DNA of 64,000 nucleotides from Snuella lapsa (GCF_039539345.1 NZ_BAABCY010000086.1:62001-126000), one strand, 5' to 3'; positions 42,290 through 52,090 are shown, numbered from the stretch's first letter. Numbers and translations are program-made. The notes: generated by a model from the letters alone, not told the origin.

Positions 42290-44515
42290 ATGGAAGTAAA
42301 GCAATTTAAAAGTGGAACTTGGGTTGATACAATCAATGTAAGAGATTTTGTTATCAATAATATTACCCCGTATCATGGAACACATGATTTTTTAGTTGGC
42401 CCTAGTAAAAGAACCTTGAAGTTGTGGGACATCTGTAAAGAAGCAACAAAAGAAGAACGACTAAACAATGGAGTACGTTCACTGGATACGAATACAATCT
42501 CAACTATTTCTGCTTTTGAAGCAGGATATATTGATAGGGAGAACGAAGTTATTGTAGGGTTACAAACAGATACCTTACTAAAGCGTACTATGAAACCTTT
42601 TGGAGGTTTTAAAGTCGTTCAAAAGGCATTGTCGGAACACGGTGTTAAACCCAATGATGCATTAACCGAGTTATTCTCTAAGTATGTTAAAACCCATAAT
42701 GATGGCGTGTTTGATGCCTATACTCAGGAAATTAAAAAATACCGATCTTTAGGTTTTTTAACAGGTTTACCAGATAATTATGCTCGTGGAAGGATTATTG
42801 GTGATTACCGACGTATAGCTTTGTACGGTATAGATAGGCTAATAGAAGCTAAGAAAAAAGATTTAGCTAGTATAAAAGGGCCAATGACCGATTCTGTTAT
42901 TAGATTAAGAGAAGAGGTTTCTGAGCAAATCAAAGCACTTAAGGAAATGATTGCTTTGGGAGCCAAATATAATCTGGATCTAAGTCGTCCGGCAGAGAAT
43001 GCTAAAGAAGCTGTACAATGGACCTACATGGCTTATTTGGCAGCTGTAAAAGAGCAGGATGGCGCGGCCATGTCTTTAGGTAATGTATCTACTTTTTTAG
43101 ACATTTTTATTGAAGAAGACCTACAAGCAGGGCTTATTACAGAAGATGATGCCCAAGAATATATCGATCAGTTCGTTATGAAACTACGTATGGTTCGCCA
43201 TTTACGCATGGGGGCATACGACGAGATTTTTGCAGGGGATCCAACTTGGGTAACCGAAGCCATTGGAGGTATGTTTGATGACGGAAGAACAAAAGTTACA
43301 AAAACATCGTTTCGTTTTTTAAACACTTTATATAATCTGGGGCCATCTCCCGAGCCTAACATGACAGTGCTTTGGTCTGATGACTTGCCTCAAAACTTTA
43401 AAGATTATTGTTCAAAAGTAGCTATTGATTCATCCTCAATTCAATTCGAAAATGATAACTTAATGAGAACCAGCAGGGGATCTGACGACTATGGGATAGC
43501 CTGTTGTGTCTCTCATCAGGCACTTGGAAAATCTATCCAGTTTTTTGGTGCACGAACAAATCTGGCCAAAACATTACTATTAGCAATTAATGGCGGTCGA
43601 TGCGAAATTACAGGTACTCCAATGGTAAACGGCATCGAAGCTTGCGATTGTGAATATCTGGATTTTAATAAGGTTATGTCTAACTTTAAAATAGCTATGA
43701 AGGAAGTGGCGCGTGTTTATAATGATTCCATGAACATTATACACTACATGCATGATAAATATTATTATGAAAAGGCCCAAATGGCACTAATAGACACAAA
43801 CCCCAATATAAATATTGCTTATGGAATAGCCGGGCTCTCTATTGTTGCAGATTCTTTATCGGCCATCAAATATGCAAAAGTAAAGCCTATTAGAAATGAG
43901 GAAGGCTTAACGGTCGATTTTAAAATTGAAGGCGATTTTCCTTGTTATGGCAATGACGATGATCGTGTAGACATACTCGCAAAAAATGTTGTGGCCGACT
44001 TTAACAACGAATTAAAACAATTAGCTGTTTACAAAAATGCCGAACCAACCATGTCGGTACTTACAATCACCTCCAATGTAGCCTATGGAAAGAAAACTGG
44101 GGCAACTCCCGATGGTAGGGCCAAGGGCGTTGCTTTTGCCCCTGGAGCAAACCCGATGCATGGTCGTGATTCCAAAGGAGCTATTGCTTCATTAAATTCT
44201 GTTGCTAAAATTAACTATGCGGATTCTCAAGATGGTATTTCGAATACATTCTCTATTGTGCCAAAGTCATTAGGTGCATCCATAACTGATAGAATAGAAA
44301 ACTTGACAGCTATTTTAGATGGTTACTTTTCAAGGAATGCACAACATATTAATGTGAATGTTTTGGATAAGGAAACCTTATTGGACGCGATGGAACACCC
44401 AGAGGAATACCCTCAATTAACCATTAGGGTATCTGGTTATGCCGTTAATTTTGTTAGGTTAACCCGTGAGCAACAACAGGAAGTTATTACGCGATCCTTC
44501 CACGAATCTATGTAA
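42290..44515 (+). CDS. pflB: Formate C-acetyltransferase (pyruvate-formate lyase)
   Basis: PflB splits pyruvate and CoA into acetyl-CoA and formate under anoxia using a glycyl radical. The 741 residues keep the catalytic cysteine pair C405-C406 (GIACCVSHQ) and the radical Gly716 in IRVSGYAVNFVRLT near the C-terminus, as well as SNVAYGKKTGATPDGR. Length is close to the E. coli enzyme (760). It heads pflB-pflA-transporter, 88 bases before pflA, and carries an FNR-like promoter. Confidence 0.97.
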   Translation: MEVKQFKSGTWVDTINVRDFVINNITPYHGTHDFLVGPSKRTLKLWDICKEATKEERLNNGVRSLDTNTISTISAFEAGYIDRENEVIVGLQTDTLLKRTMKPFGGFKVVQKALSEHGVKPNDALTELFSKYVKTHNDGVFDAYTQEIKKYRSLGFLTGLPDNYARGRIIGDYRRIALYGIDRLIEAKKKDLASIKGPMTDSVIRLREEVSEQIKALKEMIALGAKYNLDLSRPAENAKEAVQWTYMAYLAAVKEQDGAAMSLGNVSTFLDIFIEEDLQAGLITEDDAQEYIDQFVMKLRMVRHLRMGAYDEIFAGDPTWVTEAIGGMFDDGRTKVTKTSFRFLNTLYNLGPSPEPNMTVLWSDDLPQNFKDYCSKVAIDSSSIQFENDNLMRTSRGSDDYGIACCVSHQALGKSIQFFGARTNLAKTLLLAINGGRCEITGTPMVNGIEACDCEYLDFNKVMSNFKIAMKEVARVYNDSMNIIHYMHDKYYYEKAQMALIDTNPNINIAYGIAGLSIVADSLSAIKYAKVKPIRNEEGLTVDFKIEGDFPCYGNDDDRVDILAKNVVADFNNELKQLAVYKNAEPTMSVLTITSNVAYGKKTGATPDGRAKGVAFAPGANPMHGRDSKGAIASLNSVAKINYADSQDGISNTFSIVPKSLGASITDRIENLTAILDGYFSRNAQHINVNVLDKETLLDAMEHPEEYPQLTIRVSGYAVNFVRLTREQQQEVITRSFHESM

Positions 44516-44603
44516 ATAAACAGGTACCTGAAAAGTAAGGCTATGCACTACTTTTCGGGTACTATAACTAAAACGTATTGTTATCACATCACAAAAAAAC
44601 ATA

Positions 44604-45332
44604 TTGCATGTACATTCCATCGAATCGTTTGGCACCCATGATGGTCCAGGCATTCGATTGGTAATATTTCTTCAAGGTTGTAAAATGAAATGTGTGTATT
44701 GTCATAACCCAGATACAATTGCAACTTCTGGTGGTAAAGATTATGATATTGAAGCACTGGCACAAATGGCCATACGTATGAAACCTTACTTTGGAAAGAA
44801 GGGAGGTGTTACTGTATCGGGAGGAGAACCATTGCTACAATCTAAAGCATTGATTCCGTTCTTTAAAAGATTAAAAGAAGAAGGTATTCATACCAATATA
44901 GATACCAATGGTCGGGTGCTAAATCATTTTACTGAGACACTGCTAGGTAACTATACAGATTTAGTAATGCTTGACATTAAACACATGACAGAGGATGGTT
45001 TTGAAGCCATAACTGGTGTACGTAATAAAGAGACCACATTTAAGTTTGCTGCATATAGAGAAGCCACGGGAAAAGCTATGTGGCTAAGATACGTTCTCAT
45101 ACCCGAAATTACTAATACACCAGAATTGCTACATGCCATGGGAAAATACTTTATGGATTTTAAAACCATTGAAAAAATCGAACTCCAACCTTATCATAAA
45201 CTAGGGATTCATAAGTGGGCTGCGTTAGGATGGGATTATAAATTAAATGATGCAAACGAAAACACCAAAGAACAAATTGACGCAGCAGTAAACATATTAA
45301 AGAATTACTTTAAGGAAGTTAAGGTGAACTAG
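44604..45332 (+). CDS. pflA: Pyruvate-formate lyase activating enzyme
   Basis: PflA is the radical-SAM enzyme that abstracts hydrogen from Gly716 of PflB. The cluster motif is C26-x3-C30-x2-C33 (GCKMKCVYCHNPDT), preceded by IESFGTHDGPGIRLVIFLQG and followed by VTVSGGEPLLQ. The 242 residues need a TTG start at 44604 (read as MHVHSIESFG); the nearest in-frame stop upstream is at 44565 and no in-frame ATG lies between. E. coli PflA aligns from the same place, so the TTG start is credible. Confidence 0.95.
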   Translation: MHVHSIESFGTHDGPGIRLVIFLQGCKMKCVYCHNPDTIATSGGKDYDIEALAQMAIRMKPYFGKKGGVTVSGGEPLLQSKALIPFFKRLKEEGIHTNIDTNGRVLNHFTETLLGNYTDLVMLDIKHMTEDGFEAITGVRNKETTFKFAAYREATGKAMWLRYVLIPEITNTPELLHAMGKYFMDFKTIEKIELQPYHKLGIHKWAALGWDYKLNDANENTKEQIDAAVNILKNYFKEVKVN

Positions 45333-45359
45333 CATATAGAAAACGTAAAAATTATTGAT

Positions 45360-46613
45360 ATGAAAACACAACAACTTAAAAATCGTTGGTTGATTGCAGC
45401 ATCGGCTGTAGGTATACATATATCCATAGGATCGGTTTATGCATATTCCGTAATGACCAATCCTGTTAAAGATATTTTTAGTGTTGAAGGCAGCGTTATA
45501 AAGTGGTCCTTTAAAATAGCCATTTTATTATTGGGCTTATCGGCAGCGTTTTTAGGGCGTTGGGTAGAAAAAGTAGGCCCGAAAGTAAGTGGTATAACTG
45601 CTGGTTTATTCTATGGTATCGGCATTTTAGGCTCAGGTTTGGCTGTACAATTACAGTCATTACCACTATTTTATATCTGTTATGGTGTAATTGGCGGTAT
45701 TGGATTAGGGCTTGGCTATATAACACCTGTTAGTACCTTGGTAAAATGGTTTCCCGATAAACGGGGTTTAGCTACTGGTATGGCTATTATGGGATTTGGT
45801 TTTGCTGCTTTGCTTTTTGGTCCCATTATGCAAGGTTTGTTTGAATCTGTTGGTGTTTCCAATGCATTTTATATTTTAGGTATCGTTTATATGCTACTAA
45901 TAGTATCTTCTTCGTTATATATAAAAAGACCTCCCAAAGATTATATGCTGGCAGGAACTACATTGGACAAGGGGAAAATAAAAGCAGACTTAGCCAATAT
46001 TGATGCCAATGCTTCCTTAAAAACAACACGCTTTTACTACATCTGGATCATGATGTTTATCAATATTGCTTGTGGTATAGCAATAATATCGGCTGCAAGT
46101 CCAATGATGCAGGAAAAATTGAATTACACACCTATGGAAGCAGCTGCTATAGTTGGCTTAATAGGCGTTTTTAATGGGTTGGGAAGAATTCTATGGTCTG
46201 GCCTTTCAGACTACTTAGGTAGAGCAAATACCTACATTGTATTTTTTGTATTTCAAATAGTTGCGTTTTACTTTTTACCAAAAATAACCATGGAGATAAG
46301 CTTCTTAGTTATCCTATTTACGGTCATTACCATGTATGGAGGTGGCTTTGCTACATTGCCAGCTTTTTTAGGGGACTTGTTTGGAACAAAACAATTAGGG
46401 GCCATACACGGTATGGTACTTGCGGCCTGGGGATTGGCTGGAGTTATTGGGCCAAGTATTTACGATATGATAAAAAGTAGTACAGGTTCTTTAGATGCTA
46501 CTTTAGGAGTTTTCTCAGGCTTGTTTATTGTTGCCCTGATTATTTCCATACTAATGAAACGGTCTATTTCCCGAACGCATAAGAAAAGTCATAAAAGGCT
46601 CAAATTTGCATAG
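45360..46613 (+). CDS. MFS transporter of the OFA (oxalate/formate antiporter-like) family
   Basis: The 417-residue protein has twelve membrane helices. SVYAYSVMTNPVKDIF in helix 1-2, FYGIGILGSGLAVQ, and GLGYITPVSTLVKWFPDKRGLATGMA before helix 5 are typical of the OFA family of monocarboxylate and oxalate/formate carriers. It starts 27 bases after pflA in the same direction, so export of formate or another monocarboxylate made by PflB is the likely job; the substrate is inferred from context only. Confidence 0.9.
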   Translation: MKTQQLKNRWLIAASAVGIHISIGSVYAYSVMTNPVKDIFSVEGSVIKWSFKIAILLLGLSAAFLGRWVEKVGPKVSGITAGLFYGIGILGSGLAVQLQSLPLFYICYGVIGGIGLGLGYITPVSTLVKWFPDKRGLATGMAIMGFGFAALLFGPIMQGLFESVGVSNAFYILGIVYMLLIVSSSLYIKRPPKDYMLAGTTLDKGKIKADLANIDANASLKTTRFYYIWIMMFINIACGIAIISAASPMMQEKLNYTPMEAAAIVGLIGVFNGLGRILWSGLSDYLGRANTYIVFFVFQIVAFYFLPKITMEISFLVILFTVITMYGGGFATLPAFLGDLFGTKQLGAIHGMVLAAWGLAGVIGPSIYDMIKSSTGSLDATLGVFSGLFIVALIISILMKRSISRTHKKSHKRLKFA

Positions 46614-46721
46614 ATGAGCACGTGTCGCTAACAAATTTATCGTGATTTTTTTGTAAATTATATATGCCTAAAGGCTACTTCCAAACTCTTTCCGTTGTGT
46701 TAAATCATTTAATATGAAGTA

Positions 46722-46766
46722 TATGATTTATGTCATAAAAATACTCCAATATTGAAGCTACTTTTA
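46722..46766 (+). promoter_or_regulatory. FNR-like box and promoter of ppdK
   Basis: TATGA-TTTATG-TCATA (46722-46737) is a perfect 5-bp inverted repeat with TGATTTATGTCA. The -7 element TACTTTTA (46759-46766), one mismatch from TAnnTTTG, is centred 33 bases downstream, as at the other FNR-like promoters. Confidence 0.65.
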
Positions 46767-46805
46767 CTCTACAATTTTAAGGATGAAATATAAAATATAG
46801 ATATT

Positions 46806-49535
46806 ATGGAAATACTTGATAATGTGAAAAATCGGGTTTACAGATTTGGAAACAAGGCAGCCGATGGGAGTAGCGAGATGCGAAACCTATTAGGCGGAAA
46901 AGGTGCTAATTTAGCCGAAATGAGTGCCATAGGAATTCCTGTGCCTCCTGGATTTACTATTACTACCGAGGTATGTACAGAATACAATTTACTAGGGAAA
47001 GATGCCGTTGTAGAACTGATAAAAGAAGATGTAGAAAAGGCAATTGAAAATATAGAGTCCTTAATGGGAGCTAAGTTTGGTGACCAAGAGAATCCTTTAT
47101 TAGTATCTGTACGCTCTGGAGCAAGAGTTTCTATGCCTGGAATGATGGATACAGTGCTTAATCTGGGAATAAATGATGAAGTCGTATTAGGATTGGCTAA
47201 AAAAACCAATAACGAACAATTTGCATGGGATTCTTACCGCCGCTTTATACAAATGTACGGAGGCGTGGTTTTAGGAATGAAACCAGAATCTAAAGATGAT
47301 ATCGATCCTTTTGAGGAAATCATGGAACACCTCAAAGAAAAAAGAGGAATTCAATTAGATACAGAATTTACAATTCAAGATCTAAAAGACCTTGTATATG
47401 ATTTTAAGGATGCTGTTAAAAAACGTACCGGTCATGATTTCCCTACCAATCCGTGGGAACAACTATGGGGAGCTATTATGGCTGTTTTTAATAGTTGGAA
47501 TGGCGACCGGGCTGTTTATTACAGAAACATGCATGGTTATCCTGCCGATTGGGGAACAGCAGTAAATGTGCAGGCCATGGTTTATGGTAATATGGGAAAT
47601 AATTCGGGAACAGGTGTGTGCTTTACCCGTGATGCCGGAACGGGAGAAAATAAATTTAATGGTGAATATTTAATCAATGCCCAAGGAGAAGATGTGGTTG
47701 CAGGTGTAAGAACCCCACAACAAATCACAAAAATAGGATCGGAGCGTTGGGCAGAACTGGCAAAAATAGATGAAGTAGAACGTATAGCCAATTACCCATC
47801 TTTAGAAGAACTGATGCCTGATATTTTCGATGAGCTTAATGGTTATCAACAAATTCTTGAAAACCATTATTGCGATATGCAAGATATGGAATTTACTATT
47901 CAAGATGGAAAGCTATGGATATTACAGACCAGGAACGGGAAACGTACTGGAGCAGCTATGGTGAAAATAGCAATGGATCTACTAAAAGAAGGTTTAATAA
48001 ACGAGCAAGAAGCCTTATTACAAATTGAACCTAATAAATTGGATGAATTGTTACATCCCGTTTTCGATCCAAATGCCTTAAAACGAGCCCATATTATTGC
48101 ACAGGGGTTGCCTGCTTCACCGGGAGCAGCCACTGGTAAAATTGTGTTCTTTGCTGACGAGGCTTCTAAGTATAAGAGTAGTATTTTAGTTCGTATAGAA
48201 ACATCACCTGAAGACTTAGAAGGCATGAACATTGCCAAGGGAATTTTAACAGCTCGAGGGGGTATGACCTCACATGCTGCTGTAGTTGCCCGTGGTATGG
48301 GCAAATGTTGCGTTTCTGGAGCTGGCGCCCTAAAGATTAATTATAAAACCAGAACACTTACAGTTGGTGACCATGAATACCATGAAGGTGATTGGATTTC
48401 TCTTAATGGCTCGACAGGTAACATTATTGAAGGTAAAGTGGCTACAATGGAACCTGAATTGAGCGGAGAGTTTGGAGAACTCATGAAATTGTCAGATAAA
48501 TATGGTATTATGAAAGTTAGAACTAATGCTGACACGCCTAAAGATGCCAAAATTGCACGTAATTTTGGAGCTGATGGCATAGGTTTAACGCGAACAGAAC
48601 ATATGTTCTTTGAAGTAGATCGTATTAAAGCCATGCGCGAAATGATTCTTGCAGATACTTTAAAAGAAAGAAAACAGGCTTTGGACGAGTTATTACCAAT
48701 GCAACGAGAGGATTTTGAAGGCATTTTTGAAGCTATGGAAGGTAAATCGGTTACAATCCGGTTATTGGATCCACCTTTGCACGAATTTGTACCTCACCAA
48801 TTGGCAACACAAAAAGAATTGGCAGAGCAAATGCATATTTCCTTACAAGCTGTTAAAAACAAGGTAGCTGAGTTGGAGGAATTTAATCCAATGTTGGGAC
48901 ATCGAGGATGCCGTTTAGGAAATACCTATCCAGAAATTACCGAAATGCAAACGCGTGCTATTATTGAAGCAGCCCTTAATTTAAAGGAACGTGGCATTAT
49001 TTGTAAGCCAGAAATCATGGTTCCATTAATAGGTACTGTTAAGGAGTTTGAAATGCAAGAGCAAATAATCAGGAATACTGCCAATATCATATTTAAAGAG
49101 CGAAACGATTCTGTAGAATATTTGGTGGGTACTATGATTGAAATACCCCGGGCAGCCTTAATGGCCGACCGCATTGCAGAACGTGCCGATTTCTTTTCTT
49201 TTGGAACCAATGACCTTACACAAATGACCTTTGGTTATTCGCGTGATGATGCTGGTAAATTCTTACCTATATACATAGACAAAGGCATTCTGCAAGTAGA
49301 TCCTTTTGAAGTTTTAGATCAGGAAGGCGTGGGGCAACTGGTAAAAATAGGAACAGAAAGGGGGCGCAGTACAAAACCACAATTAAAGGTAGGTATATGT
49401 GGTGAGCACGGAGGCGAACCAAGTTCTGTTGAATTCTGTTACCGTACTGGTATGAATTACGTTAGCTGTTCACCTTATAGAGTGCCTATTGCCCGATTGG
49501 TATCAGCACAGGCTGCAATTAAAGCTAGTTTATAA
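46806..49535 (+). CDS. ppdK: Pyruvate, phosphate dikinase
   Basis: PPDK interconverts pyruvate + ATP + Pi and phosphoenolpyruvate + AMP + PPi. The 909 residues include the nucleotide-binding domain (NLLGGKGANLAEMSAIG; SVRSGARVSMPGMMDTVLNLG), the swivelling phosphohistidine domain with H490 in GGMTSHAAVVARGMGK and the PEP-binding barrel with GTNDLTQMTFGYSRDD and CGEHGGEP. Operating towards pyruvate it makes two ATP equivalents from PEP using PPi, useful in fermentation; the FNR-like promoter fits this. Own terminator follows. Confidence 0.97.
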   Translation: MEILDNVKNRVYRFGNKAADGSSEMRNLLGGKGANLAEMSAIGIPVPPGFTITTEVCTEYNLLGKDAVVELIKEDVEKAIENIESLMGAKFGDQENPLLVSVRSGARVSMPGMMDTVLNLGINDEVVLGLAKKTNNEQFAWDSYRRFIQMYGGVVLGMKPESKDDIDPFEEIMEHLKEKRGIQLDTEFTIQDLKDLVYDFKDAVKKRTGHDFPTNPWEQLWGAIMAVFNSWNGDRAVYYRNMHGYPADWGTAVNVQAMVYGNMGNNSGTGVCFTRDAGTGENKFNGEYLINAQGEDVVAGVRTPQQITKIGSERWAELAKIDEVERIANYPSLEELMPDIFDELNGYQQILENHYCDMQDMEFTIQDGKLWILQTRNGKRTGAAMVKIAMDLLKEGLINEQEALLQIEPNKLDELLHPVFDPNALKRAHIIAQGLPASPGAATGKIVFFADEASKYKSSILVRIETSPEDLEGMNIAKGILTARGGMTSHAAVVARGMGKCCVSGAGALKINYKTRTLTVGDHEYHEGDWISLNGSTGNIIEGKVATMEPELSGEFGELMKLSDKYGIMKVRTNADTPKDAKIARNFGADGIGLTRTEHMFFEVDRIKAMREMILADTLKERKQALDELLPMQREDFEGIFEAMEGKSVTIRLLDPPLHEFVPHQLATQKELAEQMHISLQAVKNKVAELEEFNPMLGHRGCRLGNTYPEITEMQTRAIIEAALNLKERGIICKPEIMVPLIGTVKEFEMQEQIIRNTANIIFKERNDSVEYLVGTMIEIPRAALMADRIAERADFFSFGTNDLTQMTFGYSRDDAGKFLPIYIDKGILQVDPFEVLDQEGVGQLVKIGTERGRSTKPQLKVGICGEHGGEPSSVEFCYRTGMNYVSCSPYRVPIARLVSAQAAIKASL

Positions 49536-49566
49536 TTTAGTCATATATTTTAATATTATTTGAAAT

Positions 49567-49609
49567 AAAATTCCCGAAGTATAAGAACTTACTTCGGGAA
49601 TTTTAGTTT
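49567..49609 (+). terminator. Terminator of ppdK
   Basis: A perfect 15-bp stem, AAAATTCCCGAAGTA (49567-49581) with TACTTCGGGAATTTT (49590-49604), has an 8-base loop and T-rich end. It is symmetric enough to serve the convergent sulfatase gene too. Confidence 0.9.
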
Positions 49610-49629
49610 TTAAATTTATTGTTAAATAA

Positions 49630-51198
49630 TTAATTCCAGTGCTTCTTAAAGATGTCTTGCATCAAAGGATAATTCTTGTCAGTATCACCTAAAGCTTCTC
49701 GTTGTTGTTTTAAGGTTTCCTTCATATCTTTTATGATTTCTTGATATTCGGGATCATTGTATGCATTATGATTTTCTTTAGGATCTTTGGTAAGGTCATA
49801 GAATTCCCATGCAGGCTCTGTAGATTCTTTTGAAGAACCAGTCATGTCTAATGACTGACCATAAAAGAATGCTAACTTATACTTGTCGCTTCTTATTCCA
49901 AAATGCCCTGGTCTTATAGGGTAGTTTTGCCAATACCTATAATAAGCCGAAGTTCTCCAGTCTTCAGGCGTATTGCCTTTTAGGTTTTCACGGAAGCTTC
50001 TTCCTTGAATTGAACCAGGCTTTTCAATTCCGGCATAATCTGCAAATAAGGCAGGGAAATCAATATTTAAAATGATATCATCAATACGTTGCCCTCCATG
50101 AATTTCTTTTGGGTATCTAATAACAAATGGCATACGTAATGATTCGTCATATATTAAACGTTTATCAAAAAAGCCGTGTTCTCCTAAAAAGTAACCTTGG
50201 TCCGCCGTATAAATTACCACTGTGTTTTCGGCTTGTCCAGAAACTTCCAAGTAGTCTAGAAGTTTACCTATGTTATCGTCTATAGCGGCTCCCGAACGCA
50301 AAAAGTCTTTTACAAATTTTTGGTAAGTAGCCTTACGAGCCGTTATACTATCCATTTCATTTGTATAAAATGGTAATCCAGGATATTTGCACCACCATTT
50401 GTCAGGATCGTTAGAAGCTTGTTCATAGCGCCAAGCTAGATTTTCAAGTTTTTGACCTACAAAGCTTCTTCCCGTAGTATTTGGCGAAAAGTCATAAAGT
50501 GATTCAGGTTCAGGTAAATCTTGATCTTTATAAAGGTTGTTAAATCGTTCAGGATAATCAAAGGGTTCGTGCGTTGCCTTAAAATGGGTCATCAACAAAA
50601 ATGGTTTTGTACTATCCCTTTGCTTTAACCACTCTACAGAAAGGTCGGCTACCACATCGGTAGAAAAGCCTTTGTGTATATCCCATTCTTCTGCTGGTTT
50701 ATGAAAATTTTCTTTGGTCCTTAGTATGGGATCCCAATAACGTCCTTGATCGTGGAGTACATTGTAATAATCAAATCCTGAAGGCTCTTTTTTTAAGTGC
50801 CACTTTCCAATAATAGCCGTTTGGTATCCATTTTTATGCAATACTTTTGCAATGTTTAGACTGTCTGGATTAAGCGCATCACTTAAAGTATATACGCCAT
50901 TTCTATGACTGTATTGCCCAGTAAGGATGGTTGCTCTACTGGGAACACAAATGGAATTGGTACAAAAAGCATTATTTAAAACGACGCCTTCATTGGCAAG
51001 CCTTGAAATATTTTTATTTTGAGCATATTCTTTTAACGGTCCTCCATAGATACCCCATGCCTGTGAGGTATGGTCATCTGACAAAATAAAAAGGATATTA
51101 GGTTTTTTGGGAGGTGTCTCTTTTTTGGACGATGTGCAGTTAAAAGAAAGCAGCACAACAACGAAATAGAAAATTCGTTTTAGATTGATATGATTCAT
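49630..51198 (-). CDS. Lipoprotein sulfatase (S1 family)
   Basis: The 522-residue sulfatase has a lipoprotein signal with lipobox LSFNC (Cys21), so it is anchored in a membrane. The formylglycine motif is C84-V-P-S-R88 (CVPSRATILTG), preceded by the metal-binding FILSDDH pattern and followed by GKWHLKKEPSGFDYY. It removes sulfate esters from carbohydrates; the family suits marine polysaccharides or glycosaminoglycans. The maturase for formylglycine is not in the window. It is monocistronic. Confidence 0.93.
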   Translation of the reverse strand: MNHINLKRIFYFVVVLLSFNCTSSKKETPPKKPNILFILSDDHTSQAWGIYGGPLKEYAQNKNISRLANEGVVLNNAFCTNSICVPSRATILTGQYSHRNGVYTLSDALNPDSLNIAKVLHKNGYQTAIIGKWHLKKEPSGFDYYNVLHDQGRYWDPILRTKENFHKPAEEWDIHKGFSTDVVADLSVEWLKQRDSTKPFLLMTHFKATHEPFDYPERFNNLYKDQDLPEPESLYDFSPNTTGRSFVGQKLENLAWRYEQASNDPDKWWCKYPGLPFYTNEMDSITARKATYQKFVKDFLRSGAAIDDNIGKLLDYLEVSGQAENTVVIYTADQGYFLGEHGFFDKRLIYDESLRMPFVIRYPKEIHGGQRIDDIILNIDFPALFADYAGIEKPGSIQGRSFRENLKGNTPEDWRTSAYYRYWQNYPIRPGHFGIRSDKYKLAFFYGQSLDMTGSSKESTEPAWEFYDLTKDPKENHNAYNDPEYQEIIKDMKETLKQQREALGDTDKNYPLMQDIFKKHWN

Positions 51199-51290
51199 TT
51201 TTTTATTGTTAAATTGAATGAGGCTTAAAAGTAATGGTTTAATGCTCAGTAAACAAGGGCTTCAATAAAAAGCTTAAATGAGTTCATATT

Positions 51291-51319
51291 AAAAACCCTG
51301 TCCGGAATTAGACAGGGTT
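51291..51319 (-). terminator. Terminator of the DUF937 gene
   Basis: AACCCTGTC (51294-51302) pairs perfectly with GACAGGGTT (51311-51319) around an 8-base loop; on the minus strand a T5 tract follows. Confidence 0.9.
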
Positions 51320-51343
51320 GAAAAATATATTTGAAAGGGCAGT

Positions 51344-51982
51344 TTATTTTTTTCCGAAAAGCCCACCTAACAGACCTCCAATTCCACCTTTTTCTTTATT
51401 AGAACCCAATACAATATTAGCAACATCATCCACAACGCTTCCGTCGCCATCTGCATCAAGAATAGATTCCAAAAAGCTTTGTTCTTGTTGAGCTGAATTT
51501 CCTTTCAATAGTCCGCCCAATAAACTTTCTACACCAGTAGGTGTACTTACCTGTTGTTTTTTAGCCTGACTACCTAATACCCCCATTAAAATGGGAGCTG
51601 CAATTTTTAATATTTGAGCAATCGATCCTGAATCGATGCCAGCTTTTGCTCCAAGGGCATTTTCGATATTTTGCTGTTTGCTTCCTAGCACATGCTTTAG
51701 TATTTTTCCTCCATCGTTTATAACCGTATCATCTACACCGCCACTAAATAAGCCTTCAATATTGTTTAAAATACTACCATCGTGCTTGTTGTTTATAGCA
51801 TTCATTAGCCCTTCTGCTCCTTGTGGAGTTGAAGCATTACGTTTCATGGCCGCCATAAGAACGGGTAAGGCCATTGTTAAAACAGTTTGCGTTTTATCTT
51901 GTGGCTGATTGGTTTGATTGGAAACACCACTGATTATCGATTTTCCCAAATCACTGTTTAATAAATCTAATATTCCTGACAT
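51344..51982 (-). CDS. DUF937 domain protein
   Basis: The 212-residue cytoplasmic-looking protein has the DUF937 pattern: ILDLLNSDLGKSIISGVSNQ at the start, MALPVLMAAMKRNAS and KIAAPILMGVLGSQAKK repeated as two related blocks, and a Gly-rich tail ending GGIGGLLGGLFGKK. It has two DUF937-like repeats. A Ca-binding-like DADGDGSVVDDVANI stretch lies near the C-terminus. DUF937 function is unsettled. Confidence 0.88.
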   Translation of the reverse strand: MSGILDLLNSDLGKSIISGVSNQTNQPQDKTQTVLTMALPVLMAAMKRNASTPQGAEGLMNAINNKHDGSILNNIEGLFSGGVDDTVINDGGKILKHVLGSKQQNIENALGAKAGIDSGSIAQILKIAAPILMGVLGSQAKKQQVSTPTGVESLLGGLLKGNSAQQEQSFLESILDADGDGSVVDDVANIVLGSNKEKGGIGGLLGGLFGKK

Positions 51983-52027
51983 CGTTTTCTTTTTTTAGTT
52001 AAATACGTTTATGGATGATAATATATA

Positions 52028-52057
52028 AAAAAAGTCCTAACCTTTTAAGTTAGGACT
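52028..52057 (-). terminator. Terminator of the serC-serA unit
   Basis: AGTCCTAAC (52033-52041) and GTTAGGACT (52049-52057) pair perfectly around a 7-base loop; on the minus strand a T7 tract follows. Confidence 0.9.
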
Positions 52058-52090
52058 CAATTATAAGTGTTTGGTCACAATTTAACTTGC

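Noticed and set aside
47582..49210. Several antisense open frames of 69-134 codons in ppdK
   Set aside because: Codon-pattern shadows of a strongly conserved enzyme with no independent support.
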